Shown one piece after another: positions 1 to 7,875 of a DNA stretch of 64,000 bases; the stretch's first letter is position 1, and every line of letters starts with the position of its first letter. The notes under the pieces were generated by a model. That model did no database searches, had not been told where the DNA came from, and saw only the letters and a program-made list of their open reading frames with translations. The position numbers and the translations under genes were made by a program. Source of the DNA: Paenimyroides aestuarii (GTDB lineage: Bacteria; Bacteroidota; Bacteroidia; Flavobacteriales; Flavobacteriaceae). The stretch is taken from NCBI RefSeq assembly GCF_024628805.1, contig NZ_CP102382.1, forward strand, positions 62,001 through 126,000, given 5' to 3'.

Positions 1-618
1 ACTTAAATTGGTATTGAGTCCGTATTTTTTGAAACGAATGATGTGTTCGGTTGCCAAACTGTAATCCCAACTGCCGGTTCCTAACTGAAAACTAGGATTA
101 ATACTGCCGTTGTTTTTATTATCAAAACTTCCTGTGGGTGCTTTTATTCCTGCACCAATTAATAATTTTTGCTGAATGGTTGCCGAATCGTTTTTGGTTT
201 GCAATACATTATAAAACCCCATAATGGTAATATCGCCCACTCCGCTTAAACTTTGATTTTCAGTAGTTTTAACACGGTTTAAAATATGATACGGAGCTAA
301 AACCATCACTTCGGCTTTTTGGGTAACGGGAACACGTGCCCAGAGTTGAACTGTGTTGAAATTCTCATCAATCCACGGAGAATTATTAAAAACCCCGTCT
401 TTGCTTTTGTAGCTTTGAAACATATAACGCACACCAACAAATTTTTCGCCAATTAACGAGTTAAACCCCATACTACCACCGCTCGCAGAGCAGCCACACG
501 CATCGCAATCTTCTAAGAAATAGGTGTTTGATTGTTGAGAATCATCGAATAAATGGGCAGTGAATTGACTGTAAACCGTTTGGTGAACAAGCAACAGAAA
601 TACAATTATTTTTTTCAT
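1..618 (-). CDS. outer-membrane beta-barrel protein, 3' part outside the window
   Basis: The frame is open from an ATG at 618 down to base 1, giving at least 206 residues. It begins with a signal peptide (MKKIIVFLLLVHQTVYSQ), followed by a Cys-rich patch DCDACGCSASGG near residue 35-46. Alternating polar and hydrophobic strands follow, with GVGDITIMGFYN and GAGIKAPTGSF, the pattern of an outer-membrane beta-barrel or transporter. It begins 4 bp after the diheme peroxidase gene and is surely co-transcribed with it. The position beside MbnP and MbnH homologues suggests metal (copper) handling at the outer membrane, which is inferred from context. The exact family is not settled. Confidence 0.75.
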   Translation of the reverse strand, partial: MKKIIVFLLLVHQTVYSQFTAHLFDDSQQSNTYFLEDCDACGCSASGGSMGFNSLIGEKFVGVRYMFQSYKSKDGVFNNSPWIDENFNTVQLWARVPVTQKAEVMVLAPYHILNRVKTTENQSLSGVGDITIMGFYNVLQTKNDSATIQQKLLIGAGIKAPTGSFDNKNNGSINPSFQLGTGSWDYSLATEHIIRFKKYGLNTNLS

Positions 619-622
619 TTGT

Positions 623-1687
623 TTAAGTTTTGTGATAAAAAAGCGGGTTGGTAATAAACGCTTCATCGGTCAAGGTTTTTAAAAAGGCAATCAATGCTTC
701 TTTTTCTTCGGCTGTGAGCGGAATACCTAATTTTTGATGTTGCTGTATGAATGGATCCAAATTGGGTGTGTTTTGAACGCCATCGGTATAAAAATTCAAC
801 ACCGATTGTAACGATCCAAAACGCCCATCGTGCATATAAGGTGCTGTTAGGGCTACGTTTCGCAAACTGGGCACTTTAAATTTATATCGATCCTCAGGAA
901 ATCCCGTAACATGCTCTCTGCCTAAATCATCTAATTTAGGATTGGGCGGCAAACCGTTGTTTCTAAACGAATTATCGGTAAAAATATCAGTTGCATGACA
1001 CGAAGCACAATTGTTTTCAAACAATGCCAACCCTTGCAATTCTTGGTTTGTGAAATCGCCGCCCGGTTCATTTCGAACATATTTATCGTATTTTGAATCG
1101 GCAGAAATCATGATGGTCATGAATTGTGCCAAGGCATTTAACATATTTGCTGAGCTAACTTCGCCATTAGAAAATGCTGATTGAAACATTTTCACATACG
1201 TTGGATCTTGCTTTAACTTTGCAATAATGGCAGGAAAATTCTCATCCATCTCCACCGGGTTGTGAATAGGAACAATAGACAGCATTTGGATACTGTTTGA
1301 AGCGCCATCGTAAAAATATTCGGTTTGAAAAATCATATTTTGAACCGATGGTGCATTGCGTGTGCCGGTTAAATTATCGATACCATGACTTAAATCGTGT
1401 CCGTGATGAGTAAATGCACTTTGCTGTTCATGACAAAAAGCACACGAAATGGTATTGTTGCGAGACAAACGCGGATCGTAAAACAATTTTCTACCCAATG
1501 CCACTCCGTTTTGTGTGGGCATATTATTTGAAATATCTTGTTTTATCGAAGGAAAATTAGCTGGAATTTCTAACGGAAATAAACTGTCTGCTGGAATATC
1601 TTCATACGCCTCATCGGCACTGCATGACATAAACACACAAACCAACAAAACACCAGCTGCTTTCTTGAAAAATTTACTATAAAACAT
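623..1687 (-). CDS. MbnH/MauG-type diheme cytochrome c peroxidase
   Basis: This 354-aa lipoprotein (lipobox FMSC, Cys22) has two c-type heme sites, CAFCH at 82-86 and CASCH at 227-231, in the arrangement of the bacterial diheme peroxidase/MauG superfamily. The C-terminal PYMHDGRFGSL motif is also typical of the family. It lies directly downstream of an MbnP homologue. In methanotrophs the partner MbnH oxidises a tryptophan of MbnP to kynurenine, which helps bind copper. The same role is inferred here from gene order, while a plain H2O2-scavenging cytochrome c peroxidase is the alternative. Export to the periplasm is clear from the signal. Confidence 0.85.
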   Translation of the reverse strand: MFYSKFFKKAAGVLLVCVFMSCSADEAYEDIPADSLFPLEIPANFPSIKQDISNNMPTQNGVALGRKLFYDPRLSRNNTISCAFCHEQQSAFTHHGHDLSHGIDNLTGTRNAPSVQNMIFQTEYFYDGASNSIQMLSIVPIHNPVEMDENFPAIIAKLKQDPTYVKMFQSAFSNGEVSSANMLNALAQFMTIMISADSKYDKYVRNEPGGDFTNQELQGLALFENNCASCHATDIFTDNSFRNNGLPPNPKLDDLGREHVTGFPEDRYKFKVPSLRNVALTAPYMHDGRFGSLQSVLNFYTDGVQNTPNLDPFIQQHQKLGIPLTAEEKEALIAFLKTLTDEAFITNPLFYHKT

Positions 1688-1708
1688 ATAAATGGTTTAT
1701 ATAGAAGC

Positions 1709-1738
1709 ATTCCGGGTTGTTCTAAAAAAACCCGGAAT
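1709..1738. repeat. inverted repeat between the MbnP and MbnH genes
   Basis: ATTCCGGGTT and AACCCGGAAT form a perfect 10-bp stem with a 10-nt loop, in the gap between the two minus-strand genes. No run of U follows on the minus strand, so it is more likely an mRNA-processing or attenuation hairpin than a strong terminator. Confidence 0.6.
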
Positions 1739-1768
1739 AGCTACCATTAAATTAACAACTAAAAACTA

Positions 1769-2620
1769 TTAATGCTGTGTACCACCGCCGTTGTGCACGT
1801 GATCTACTGTAAACATTTGTAGCGTATTCTCTGCAATTTTGATTAAGTTTTCACCGCCCATGATGCTTGCATTGGTTCCAGCTGCGTTTAAATTGTCTTT
1901 TAAAACAATTTTATTGGTTCCGTCTGCAATTTTATTGGCATCAGTTATAATGTGTATGCTTGGTTTGTCGCCTTTTCGCACGCGTGCTGTGGTTGGTAAA
2001 TTTAGGGTAATTTCACGGTAATTATCGGTAGCGGTGTTGCTGCCTTGATGGATTTGAAAGTTATACATTCCTGGAGCGCCCGTTCCTGGTTCTTCATGTT
2101 TTGCAGCAGTTGCAGGGGTAAATGTTCCTTCAAAATTAATAAAACGATACCCAGTGCTCCACGTCCATGTTAAGTTATGACTTGCAGCATAGTTCCAAAA
2201 CTCTTGCTGAGCGGTTTCGCCTTCTAAATAACGTTGGTTATCAACGCCCAAACCAAATTTTACTTTTACGTAATCGCCTGCTGGAATGTTTTCTAAACTA
2301 ATTGTGTGCAAATCGGCTTCTTCACTCACCACAAAATAGCTTTTTGCTTTTGGATACACATATTCGGTTCCGTCTGCCTTGATCAATATCACATTACTAA
2401 TGATATAGTTGAAACGGTTAATAGTTAGTGTTTCGCCGTTTGAATTTGTGTAAGAATTGCCCAAAATAAGTTTGTCACCGTTCACACCGTTATCAAAATA
2501 CAACTCGGCATCGCCAAATGTGTTTTCTTCAATGATTGTCGAACTGTCGTCGCTGTTACAAGCTGTTAGAAATAAACTAGATGCGAAAAACGCTATGATT
2601 GCTTTTTTATTATTTTTCAT
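1769..2620 (-). CDS. MbnP-like copper-binding lipoprotein
   Basis: This 283-aa lipoprotein (signal with FLTAC, Cys21) belongs to the MbnP family. The order ELYFDNGVNGDKL, then TINRFNYIISNV, then the IPAGDYVKVKFGLGVD block is the family core. A tryptophan-rich stretch (EFWNYAASHNLTWTWSTGYRF, given in shortened reading as W at three nearby sites) offers candidates for the kynurenine-forming residue known in methanotroph MbnP. The C-terminus ends in a His-containing tail (DHVHNGGGTQH). The MbnH-like peroxidase follows on the same strand after 81 bp. Copper binding is a family-based inference. Confidence 0.82.
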   Translation of the reverse strand: MKNNKKAIIAFFASSLFLTACNSDDSSTIIEENTFGDAELYFDNGVNGDKLILGNSYTNSNGETLTINRFNYIISNVILIKADGTEYVYPKAKSYFVVSEEADLHTISLENIPAGDYVKVKFGLGVDNQRYLEGETAQQEFWNYAASHNLTWTWSTGYRFINFEGTFTPATAAKHEEPGTGAPGMYNFQIHQGSNTATDNYREITLNLPTTARVRKGDKPSIHIITDANKIADGTNKIVLKDNLNAAGTNASIMGGENLIKIAENTLQMFTVDHVHNGGGTQH

Positions 2621-2710
2621 TTTTAATTTTATTTTTAAGAGGTATTTTTTTTTATGGTATTGATGCTGTGTTTTTGTAAATACTCATTTGTTTTGGCACA
2701 CAGCTTTATT

Positions 2711-2728
2711 CTTCTAAAAGTTTAGAAG
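2711..2728. promoter_or_regulatory. 18-bp palindrome upstream of the MbnP gene
   Basis: CTTCTAAA-AG-TTTAGAAG is an almost perfect 18-bp palindrome about 90 bp upstream of the MbnP start codon, in the 138-bp gap after the Cys-motif protein gene. There is no U-tract after it in the direction of transcription, so it is a candidate operator rather than a terminator. The adjacent AraC regulator or an unlinked metal sensor could bind it. No protein-binding evidence exists in the sequence. Confidence 0.4.
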
Positions 2729-2758
2729 AAATATAATGGATGTTGAAGCATCTTGATC

Positions 2759-3133
2759 TTAAAAATGAAAAATAGGTGGTTTGAAGATGTGAGTAAGAAA
2801 AGTGAATTGGTATTGGTCTTGATTGTTTTCTAGATTCTTTTGAAGTTCAATAATTTCTGTAGGAATTAAAAAATCTAAAACCGATAAGTTTTGATAGAAA
2901 ACAACAGATGTTTCTACCGAAAAAGAATGCCTTTTATCTTCTGATGAGTCTGTTGCAGCAGTTTTTGCCATTTCTTTTTTAAGGTGGCATTTTCCGTTGC
3001 ATTCTAGTTCGGGTTTGTCTTTATTTACGCAAAGTTCGTTTTTAATATAGTCATACAGCACCACATACTCTAAAACCGGAAGCACGGGCTTTAGCAGCAT
3101 AAATAATGATAATATAAGTGTAGCTGTTTTCAC
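2759..3133 (-). CDS. small exported Cys-motif protein, copy A
   Basis: This 124-aa protein starts with GTG (CAC at 3131-3133) and has an N-terminal hydrophobic signal or anchor (residues 4-20). A conserved core follows: VLYDYIKNELCVNK, then LECNGKCHLKKEMAK. It is paralogous to the gene at 4118-4486. The C-x-G-K-C-H triad together with the upstream Cys could bind a metal. I know no function for it. Location next to an MbnP/MbnH pair and an AraC regulator suggests periplasmic metal handling, which is inference. An internal ATG start would destroy the signal peptide, hence the GTG choice. Confidence 0.65.
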   Translation of the reverse strand: MKTATLILSLFMLLKPVLPVLEYVVLYDYIKNELCVNKDKPELECNGKCHLKKEMAKTAATDSSEDKRHSFSVETSVVFYQNLSVLDFLIPTEIIELQKNLENNQDQYQFTFLTHIFKPPIFHF

Positions 3134-3212
3134 GTTGCAAAGTTGCTTTTTGTTTCTCTTTATTCCAAATTATGGCACGATTATCTAAACAATTCGATTG
3201 AAAACCAAAAAC

Positions 3213-4070
3213 TTATTTTGATTTTCTAAATTGTTCTGGCGTTTCTCCTGTTTCCTTTTTAAAAAATGCACTGAAATAGGAAACATGATCAAATCCTAAC
3301 TGAAAAGCTATTTCGCTGACCGTTAAACTAGTAAAGTGTAAAATTCGTTTTGATTCTAAAATAATATGATTTCGGATAAAAGCACCTGCCGACACACCAA
3401 AATGTTGTTTGCTGATTCGGTTTAAATAATTAGTGCTTATATGCAATTTATCGGCATAAAACGATGGCAGTGCATTTTCATGAGCGTGCTTTTTAATTAA
3501 CTGTTGAAACTTTAAGGCCTTATCTTTGGCAAAACCTTGAGATATAGAAACTTTTAAAGGTTTGTAGTTTCGGTTGATTTCAATTAAAATGATATTGAGA
3601 TATGAACGCAACGCTTTTAAAGCGTCTTTTTTGTTTGATAAAAATTCTTTTTCGGCAAGACCAACCATCTCTTTTAATGAATAAAAGCATTGACTAGAAA
3701 CCGAGATAAATGCGGCGTTTTCATTTTCTAGAAAAGAAAATTGATCCAACATATTTTCGTGATAACGCAACGAAAAAAAGGCTTCTGCAAAACAAATTAC
3801 TTGGCTATTTGAAGTTGTTTTACAATCTATTTGGTTGATACTATTTGGTTTTACAACGGCAATTTGAAAATCGCTTAAAACATACGATTGATTGTTAATC
3901 GCAATTGTTCCACTGGCATTCTCGTTGATAAACACCATATAAAACCGTGCTTGATGTGCCGACCGAAACACCGGATTTTTTAGTGCATCATCAACAGAAC
4001 CCATCCAAAAATCGTGGGCGTTGCCAGCAAACATGTCAATAGTACAAACGGGTATATTACCTATCTGCAT
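3213..4070 (-). CDS. AraC family transcriptional regulator
   Basis: The protein has 285 aa. An N-terminal cupin-like sensing region (about 1-150) is followed by a C-terminal double HTH. HISTNYLNRISKQHFG is the first recognition region, and LTVSEIAFQLGFDHVSYFSAFFKKETGETPEQFR is the classical second AraC motif. It lies between two paralogous small Cys-motif genes, all on the same strand, so it is the likely local regulator of the metal-associated cluster. The inducer cannot be told from sequence. Confidence 0.88.
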   Translation of the reverse strand: MQIGNIPVCTIDMFAGNAHDFWMGSVDDALKNPVFRSAHQARFYMVFINENASGTIAINNQSYVLSDFQIAVVKPNSINQIDCKTTSNSQVICFAEAFFSLRYHENMLDQFSFLENENAAFISVSSQCFYSLKEMVGLAEKEFLSNKKDALKALRSYLNIILIEINRNYKPLKVSISQGFAKDKALKFQQLIKKHAHENALPSFYADKLHISTNYLNRISKQHFGVSAGAFIRNHIILESKRILHFTSLTVSEIAFQLGFDHVSYFSAFFKKETGETPEQFRKSK

Positions 4071-4117
4071 ATATAAATGTATATTATAAGTTAAATAAAA
4101 TGTGATTAAATCGATAT

Positions 4118-4486
4118 TTAACTTACAGAAGCCGGCGGTTTTAAAAGGAATTGATAAAAAGTGCTTTGGTATAAATTGCTGCGATCAAAATAGTTTTGAA
4201 ACAAATCATCCGAAAAAAAATGATTCCATTGTAAAAAAAGCAATTCTTCACAAAAAACAAGTATGTTTTCTACCGAAAAACTGTGTGATGAGCTTTTCTC
4301 CTCCGTGGTTGCTGCTTTTGCCAATTCTTTTTTTAAATGACATTTACCATTGCACTGCAAAGCTTTATTTTCTTTATTGACACAAAGTTCGTTTTTAATA
4401 TAGTCGTAAAAAACCACATATTCCACTACCGGAATTATGGGTTTTATCAACATAAAAAAAGCAAATAGTACAATAATTTTTTTCAC
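4118..4486 (-). CDS. small exported Cys-motif protein, copy B
   Basis: This 122-aa paralogue of the protein at 2759-3133 shares VVFYDYIKNELCVNK and LQCNGKCHLKKELAK. It too has a GTG start (CAC at 4484-4486) and an N-terminal hydrophobic segment (MKKIIVLFAFFMLIKPIIP). A perfect -7 box lies only 4 nt before the GTG, so the mRNA is probably leaderless. The C-terminal halves of the two paralogues diverge strongly, while the Cys core is kept, pointing to a functional role of that core. The function is unknown. Confidence 0.65.
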   Translation of the reverse strand: MKKIIVLFAFFMLIKPIIPVVEYVVFYDYIKNELCVNKENKALQCNGKCHLKKELAKAATTEEKSSSHSFSVENILVFCEELLFLQWNHFFSDDLFQNYFDRSNLYQSTFYQFLLKPPASVS

Positions 4487-4490
4487 AATG

Positions 4491-4498
4491 CAAAGATA
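4491..4498 (-). promoter_or_regulatory. -7 promoter box, leaderless start of the Cys-motif gene
   Basis: Read on the minus strand this is TATCTTTG, a perfect Bacteroidota -7 element (TAnnTTTG). It is followed by four bases and then the GTG start at 4486. With the usual spacing, transcription would begin at or next to the start codon. Confidence 0.55.
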
Positions 4499-4535
4499 CT
4501 TCTTTTAAAAAACAAAACATATAAATAATGTTGTG

Positions 4536-4543
4536 TAATTTTG
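4536..4543 (+). promoter_or_regulatory. -7 promoter box of trmD
   Basis: TAATTTTG matches TAnnTTTG exactly and lies 16 bp before the trmD ATG. I see no clear -33 TTTG element at the expected distance. Confidence 0.5.
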
Positions 4544-4559
4544 CAGCAAATATTTTTTT

Positions 4560-5240
4560 ATGCGTATTGATATTATAACTGTTTTACCCGAATTAATCAA
4601 AAGTCCGTTTGAAGCATCGATTTTAAAAAGAGCCATTGCCAAAGGTTTGGTAGAAGTGCATTTTCATAATTTACGAGATTACAGTACCAATAAGCATAAA
4701 AATGTTGACGATTACCAATTTGGCGGCGGTGCGGGAATGGTGATGAGTATTGAACCAATAGATAAATGTATTACCAAACTGAAAGCCGAACGCACTTACG
4801 ATGAAATTATCTACATGACACCCGATGGCGAAACGCTGAACCAGCAAATGGCAAACAGTATGTCGTTGCTTAAAAACATAATTATTTTGTGCGGTCATTA
4901 CAAAGGCGTTGACCAACGCGTGCGCGATCATTTTATAACCAGAGAAATTTCTATTGGCGATTATGTGCTTTCGGGTGGTGAATTAGGTGCTGCCATTTTG
5001 TGCGATGCCGTAATTCGGTTGATTCCCGGAGTTCTATCGAACGAAACCTCTGCCCTAACCGATAGTTTTCAGGATAATTTGCTGGCACCACCCATTTACA
5101 CACGCCCGGCAGAATACAATGGTTGGAAAGTGCCCGATGTTTTGTTGAGTGGAAATTTCCCTGAAATTGAAAAATGGCGCGAAGAAAAAGCCTACGAGCA
5201 CACCCAAAACCGCAGACCTGATTTGTTAAAAAACGATTGA
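4560..5240 (+). CDS. trmD: tRNA (guanine-N1)-methyltransferase
   Basis: This 226-aa enzyme methylates N1 of G37 in tRNAs, using S-adenosylmethionine. It has the SPOUT trefoil-knot signatures: [28 protein letters not shown], and the [33 protein letters not shown] region (read in pieces). Length and the N-terminal [12 protein letters not shown] are standard for the family. It is followed 16 bp later by a GumN/TraB-like gene and then, after a separate promoter, by rplS, so the trmD-rplS neighbourhood common in bacteria is partly kept. Confidence 0.97.
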   Translation: MRIDIITVLPELIKSPFEASILKRAIAKGLVEVHFHNLRDYSTNKHKNVDDYQFGGGAGMVMSIEPIDKCITKLKAERTYDEIIYMTPDGETLNQQMANSMSLLKNIIILCGHYKGVDQRVRDHFITREISIGDYVLSGGELGAAILCDAVIRLIPGVLSNETSALTDSFQDNLLAPPIYTRPAEYNGWKVPDVLLSGNFPEIEKWREEKAYEHTQNRRPDLLKND

Positions 5241-5256
5241 TATAAAAAATAAAAAC

Positions 5257-6117
5257 ATGAAAAAAATTGTAAAAACCATTTTTACAGCTACATTAACAGT
5301 TGTTTCGCTGGTAGCATCTGCCCAAACTAAAAACAGTCTATTATGGGAAATTTCAGGTAAAGGTCTAGAAAAACCATCGTATGTTTTTGGAACCATCCAC
5401 ATAATTTGCCAAGACGATTATTTGATGACGGAAACCATTGAGAATACTTTACAAAATGCGGATGCATATTACGCAGAGATTAATCTAGGCGATCCTGAAG
5501 GTATGATGACCATGCAAAAGGCAATGTTCAGCAACGTTTCTCTTTCTAAAAGATTAAATGCTAATCAATATCAAGAAATGAAAAGACTTTTAAAAGATGT
5601 TCTTGATATAGATATAGCCCAATTTGAAAACCTTTCAAACACAGCGATCATTAGCATGATTACTGTTAAATCGTTTCCGTGTACAGATTTTAAAATGTAT
5701 GAAATGGAATTGTTGCAAACCGCCTTGAAACAACAAAAAAAGCTAGGTGGTTTAGAAACAATTGAGCAGCAAATAGAGATTATGAGCAATTCTTTAAATG
5801 AAGATAACATTATTCAAATGCTAAAAGAACTTGCAAATGATGGTTTTTCTTCCACAAAAGAGATGGTTGAATTTTACAAAGCCCAAAACATTGAAGGTTT
5901 ATATGAGCTTATGAAAAAAAATAGCTATATGACCGATAGTGTTTATAATGAAATACTTACCAAACGCAACCACAATTGGATGCAAGAAATGCCACAGCTT
6001 ATGAAAAACCAATCGGTATTTTTCGCAGTTGGCGCAGGTCATTTAAGCGGAAGTAATGGCGTTTTAGAACTATTAAAAAAAGAAGGCTATACCATAAAAC
6101 CTATTCAGATACAATAA
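5257..6117 (+). CDS. TraB/GumN family protein
   Basis: The protein has 286 aa with a signal peptide ending near VASAQ. SYVFGTIHIICQDD near residue 42 and the C-terminal FFAVGAGHLSGSNGVLELLKKEGY are the hallmarks of the TraB/GumN (TIKI-like) family, whose eukaryotic TIKI members are metalloproteases. The conserved GTIH histidine and GAGHL motif are both present, so the domain is intact. The substrate in bacteria is not known. It lies 16 bp after trmD and is probably co-transcribed with it. Confidence 0.85.
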   Translation: MKKIVKTIFTATLTVVSLVASAQTKNSLLWEISGKGLEKPSYVFGTIHIICQDDYLMTETIENTLQNADAYYAEINLGDPEGMMTMQKAMFSNVSLSKRLNANQYQEMKRLLKDVLDIDIAQFENLSNTAIISMITVKSFPCTDFKMYEMELLQTALKQQKKLGGLETIEQQIEIMSNSLNEDNIIQMLKELANDGFSSTKEMVEFYKAQNIEGLYELMKKNSYMTDSVYNEILTKRNHNWMQEMPQLMKNQSVFFAVGAGHLSGSNGVLELLKKEGYTIKPIQIQ

Positions 6118-6175
6118 ACTGTTTTAAAACAAACAGTTACATTGAAAAATCTTTAAAAAAATAGCACAAAAACAA

Positions 6176-6208
6176 TTTGGTTAATATTACAAAAAAATAT
6201 TATATTTG
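6176..6208 (+). promoter_or_regulatory. rplS promoter
   Basis: TTTG at 6176-6179 and TATATTTG at 6201-6208, 21 bp apart, form a near-ideal Bacteroidota -33/-7 promoter. It separates rplS from the trmD operon and leaves a 5' leader of about 65 nt. Confidence 0.7.
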
Positions 6209-6213
6209 CCCCA

Positions 6214-6262
6214 CTTTTGGATCAACCTCTGGCGAAAACCGTGTATGTTGGTTTGAATTAAC
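6214..6262 (+). ncRNA. candidate L19 ribosomal protein leader
   Basis: The 5' leader of rplS can fold with AACC (6224-6227) against GGTT (6250-6253), and an inner GG-CGAAAA-CC hairpin at 6231-6240. An autoregulatory L19 leader has been described in Flavobacteria, and the location directly before rplS fits. The match is by position and simple pairing only. I could not align it to a covariance model. Confidence 0.45.
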
Positions 6263-6278
6263 TTAAAAAATTTATACA

Positions 6279-6635
6279 ATGTCTTTAGATTTAGTAAAGT
6301 TCGTACAAGACGAGTTTGTTACAAAAAAAGATTTTCCTAATTTCAGTGCAGGTGATACTATTACTGTTTACTATGAAATTAAAGAGGGTGAAAAAACAAG
6401 AACGCAGTTCTTTAAAGGTGTAGTAATCCAAAGAAGAGGATCTGGCGCTACTGAAACTTTTACAATCCGTAAAATGTCTGGTAACGTTGGTGTTGAACGT
6501 ATTTTCCCAATGAACATGCCAGCTTTGCAAAAAGTTGAATTGAACCAAAGAGGTAAAGTTCGTAGAGCACGTATTTTCTACTTCAGAGAACTTACAGGTA
6601 AAAAAGCTAAAATTAAAGAATTACGTAGAAAGTAA
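6279..6635 (+). CDS. rplS: 50S ribosomal protein L19
   Basis: This 118-aa protein is a full-length bL19. FSAGDTITVYYEIKEG, RTQFFKGVVIQRRGSG, ETFTIRKMSGNVGVERIFP and KVRRARIFYFRELTGKKAKIKE are its conserved blocks. L19 sits at the 30S-50S interface. It has its own promoter and 5' leader, and a strong terminator follows, so it is a single-gene unit. Confidence 0.98.
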   Translation: MSLDLVKFVQDEFVTKKDFPNFSAGDTITVYYEIKEGEKTRTQFFKGVVIQRRGSGATETFTIRKMSGNVGVERIFPMNMPALQKVELNQRGKVRRARIFYFRELTGKKAKIKELRRK

Positions 6636-6653
6636 TCTTTTAATTAAGATCAT

Positions 6654-6684
6654 AAAAAACACCATTCGTTTGAATGGTGTTTTT
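6654..6684 (+). terminator. rho-independent terminator of rplS
   Basis: CACCATTC and GAATGGTG form a perfect stem with a GTTT loop, flanked by A6 and T6 runs. Confidence 0.9.
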
Positions 6685-6784
6685 TGTTTTATTAACTGTC
6701 TTAAATATTTTTATTTGAATTAACCACAGATTTCACAGATTCACAAAAATTTTCTTTTACAACATAAATTATACAATGCTACTG

Positions 6785-7486
6785 TTATTTCCCAACCAAT
6801 TCCAAATAATTTTTAAGAATAACACCGTATTTACTTTTTGCAACTTCGGGCGACAGATTATTATAAATAGTATCTAAATGGTTATTGTTCATAGTGGCAA
6901 CATCGGTCAATGTAATGTACGGAGCTACTTCGTTTTTATTATTTTTCAGTGCAAAATTCACTGCATTCCAATAATACCTGCGTTTGGTGCGGTTCAATAC
7001 ATTTTCTAAACTATCTGCTTTAGCTGTTTGCTGGTTTTGTTGAGCCAAAATAATAGATCGAACCAAATCGGTTTGTTTGTTGGTATAAATAGCTCTTGTT
7101 TCTAAATATTTTGCATATAAATCTTGGTTTTTAGAACCCTCTACTACTGCTCCGCTTGAGAAATTATCTAACGAACTATTGATTTTTAAATCTCCTGGTT
7201 CAGCAAAAAACAAAATCAGGTTGTCCATAGACTGTGTCGTTCCACGGTTCAATCCTAAATACAAAACTTCGGGTTCTTGCAAATCAAATGATGTTTCAAA
7301 AGTAGAAGTTCCTTTCAACACTACACTGTCTAGCGTTATCAACATACTGTCCTTTAATTGCTGCACGTACAAGGTTCCTTGTTTCAACCCTTTTATTTCG
7401 CCGGTTATGTGTGTGTTTCCCGCTTTTTTGTCGCTACACGAAACCATCGCAGCCACACTTATTAGTAGTAAAAATAACTTTTTCAT
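6785..7486 (-). CDS. DUF4369 domain lipoprotein
   Basis: The protein has 233 aa from the ATG at 7486. The signal MKKLFLLLISVAAMVSC has a lipobox with Cys17. An upstream in-frame ATG would put 24 residues before this signal and run into the ybaB gene, so it was rejected. TGEIKGLKQGTLYVQQLKDSM and LKINSSLDNFSSGAVVEGS are the DUF4369 domain that normally precedes a TlpA/thioredoxin domain. Here the protein stops before any CxxC motif, so it is a stand-alone N-terminal module. It sits one base from the YbaB gene on the same strand. The function is unknown. Confidence 0.8.
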   Translation of the reverse strand: MKKLFLLLISVAAMVSCSDKKAGNTHITGEIKGLKQGTLYVQQLKDSMLITLDSVVLKGTSTFETSFDLQEPEVLYLGLNRGTTQSMDNLILFFAEPGDLKINSSLDNFSSGAVVEGSKNQDLYAKYLETRAIYTNKQTDLVRSIILAQQNQQTAKADSLENVLNRTKRRYYWNAVNFALKNNKNEVAPYITLTDVATMNNNHLDTIYNNLSPEVAKSKYGVILKNYLELVGK

Positions 7487-7487
7487 T

Positions 7488-7811
7488 CTACTTAAATAAA
7501 TCCATTCCTGGAATATTTGGCATTCCGTCTTTTGCAGCAGCAGCGAGTTCGGCTTCATTAATTGCTCCGGCTTTTTCTAATGCCTTATTCAACGTTAAAA
7601 TCAAATAATCTTCTAGTTGTTCTTTATCGCTTAACAATTCATCATTGATATCTATGGTTCTAATTTGTCGGTTTGCTGTGACCGTAACCTTCAATAATCC
7701 GTCGGCCGATTGTTCATCAATCAAAACCGTATTTAAACGTTGTTTTGTTTCTTCTACTTTTTTCTGGGCTTCCTGTAATTTTCCCATCATACCCATTAAA
7801 TCTCCAAACAT
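7488..7811 (-). CDS. YbaB/EbfC family nucleoid-associated protein
   Basis: This 107-aa protein starts at [21 protein letters not shown], the standard beginning of this family, so the 17 extra residues possible upstream are not used. YbaB forms a tweezer-like dimer that binds [20 protein letters not shown] and [21 protein letters not shown] are conserved blocks. It is not beside recR or dnaX here, unlike in many bacteria. It is transcribed away from the S9 peptidase gene, which starts 64 bp away. Confidence 0.93.
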   Translation of the reverse strand: MFGDLMGMMGKLQEAQKKVEETKQRLNTVLIDEQSADGLLKVTVTANRQIRTIDINDELLSDKEQLEDYLILTLNKALEKAGAINEAELAAAAKDGMPNIPGMDLFK

Positions 7812-7875
7812 ATTTTTTATTTTAAAATTTCCTACAAAAGTATTAAATTCAACCGAAATCATTAATTATAAATTT

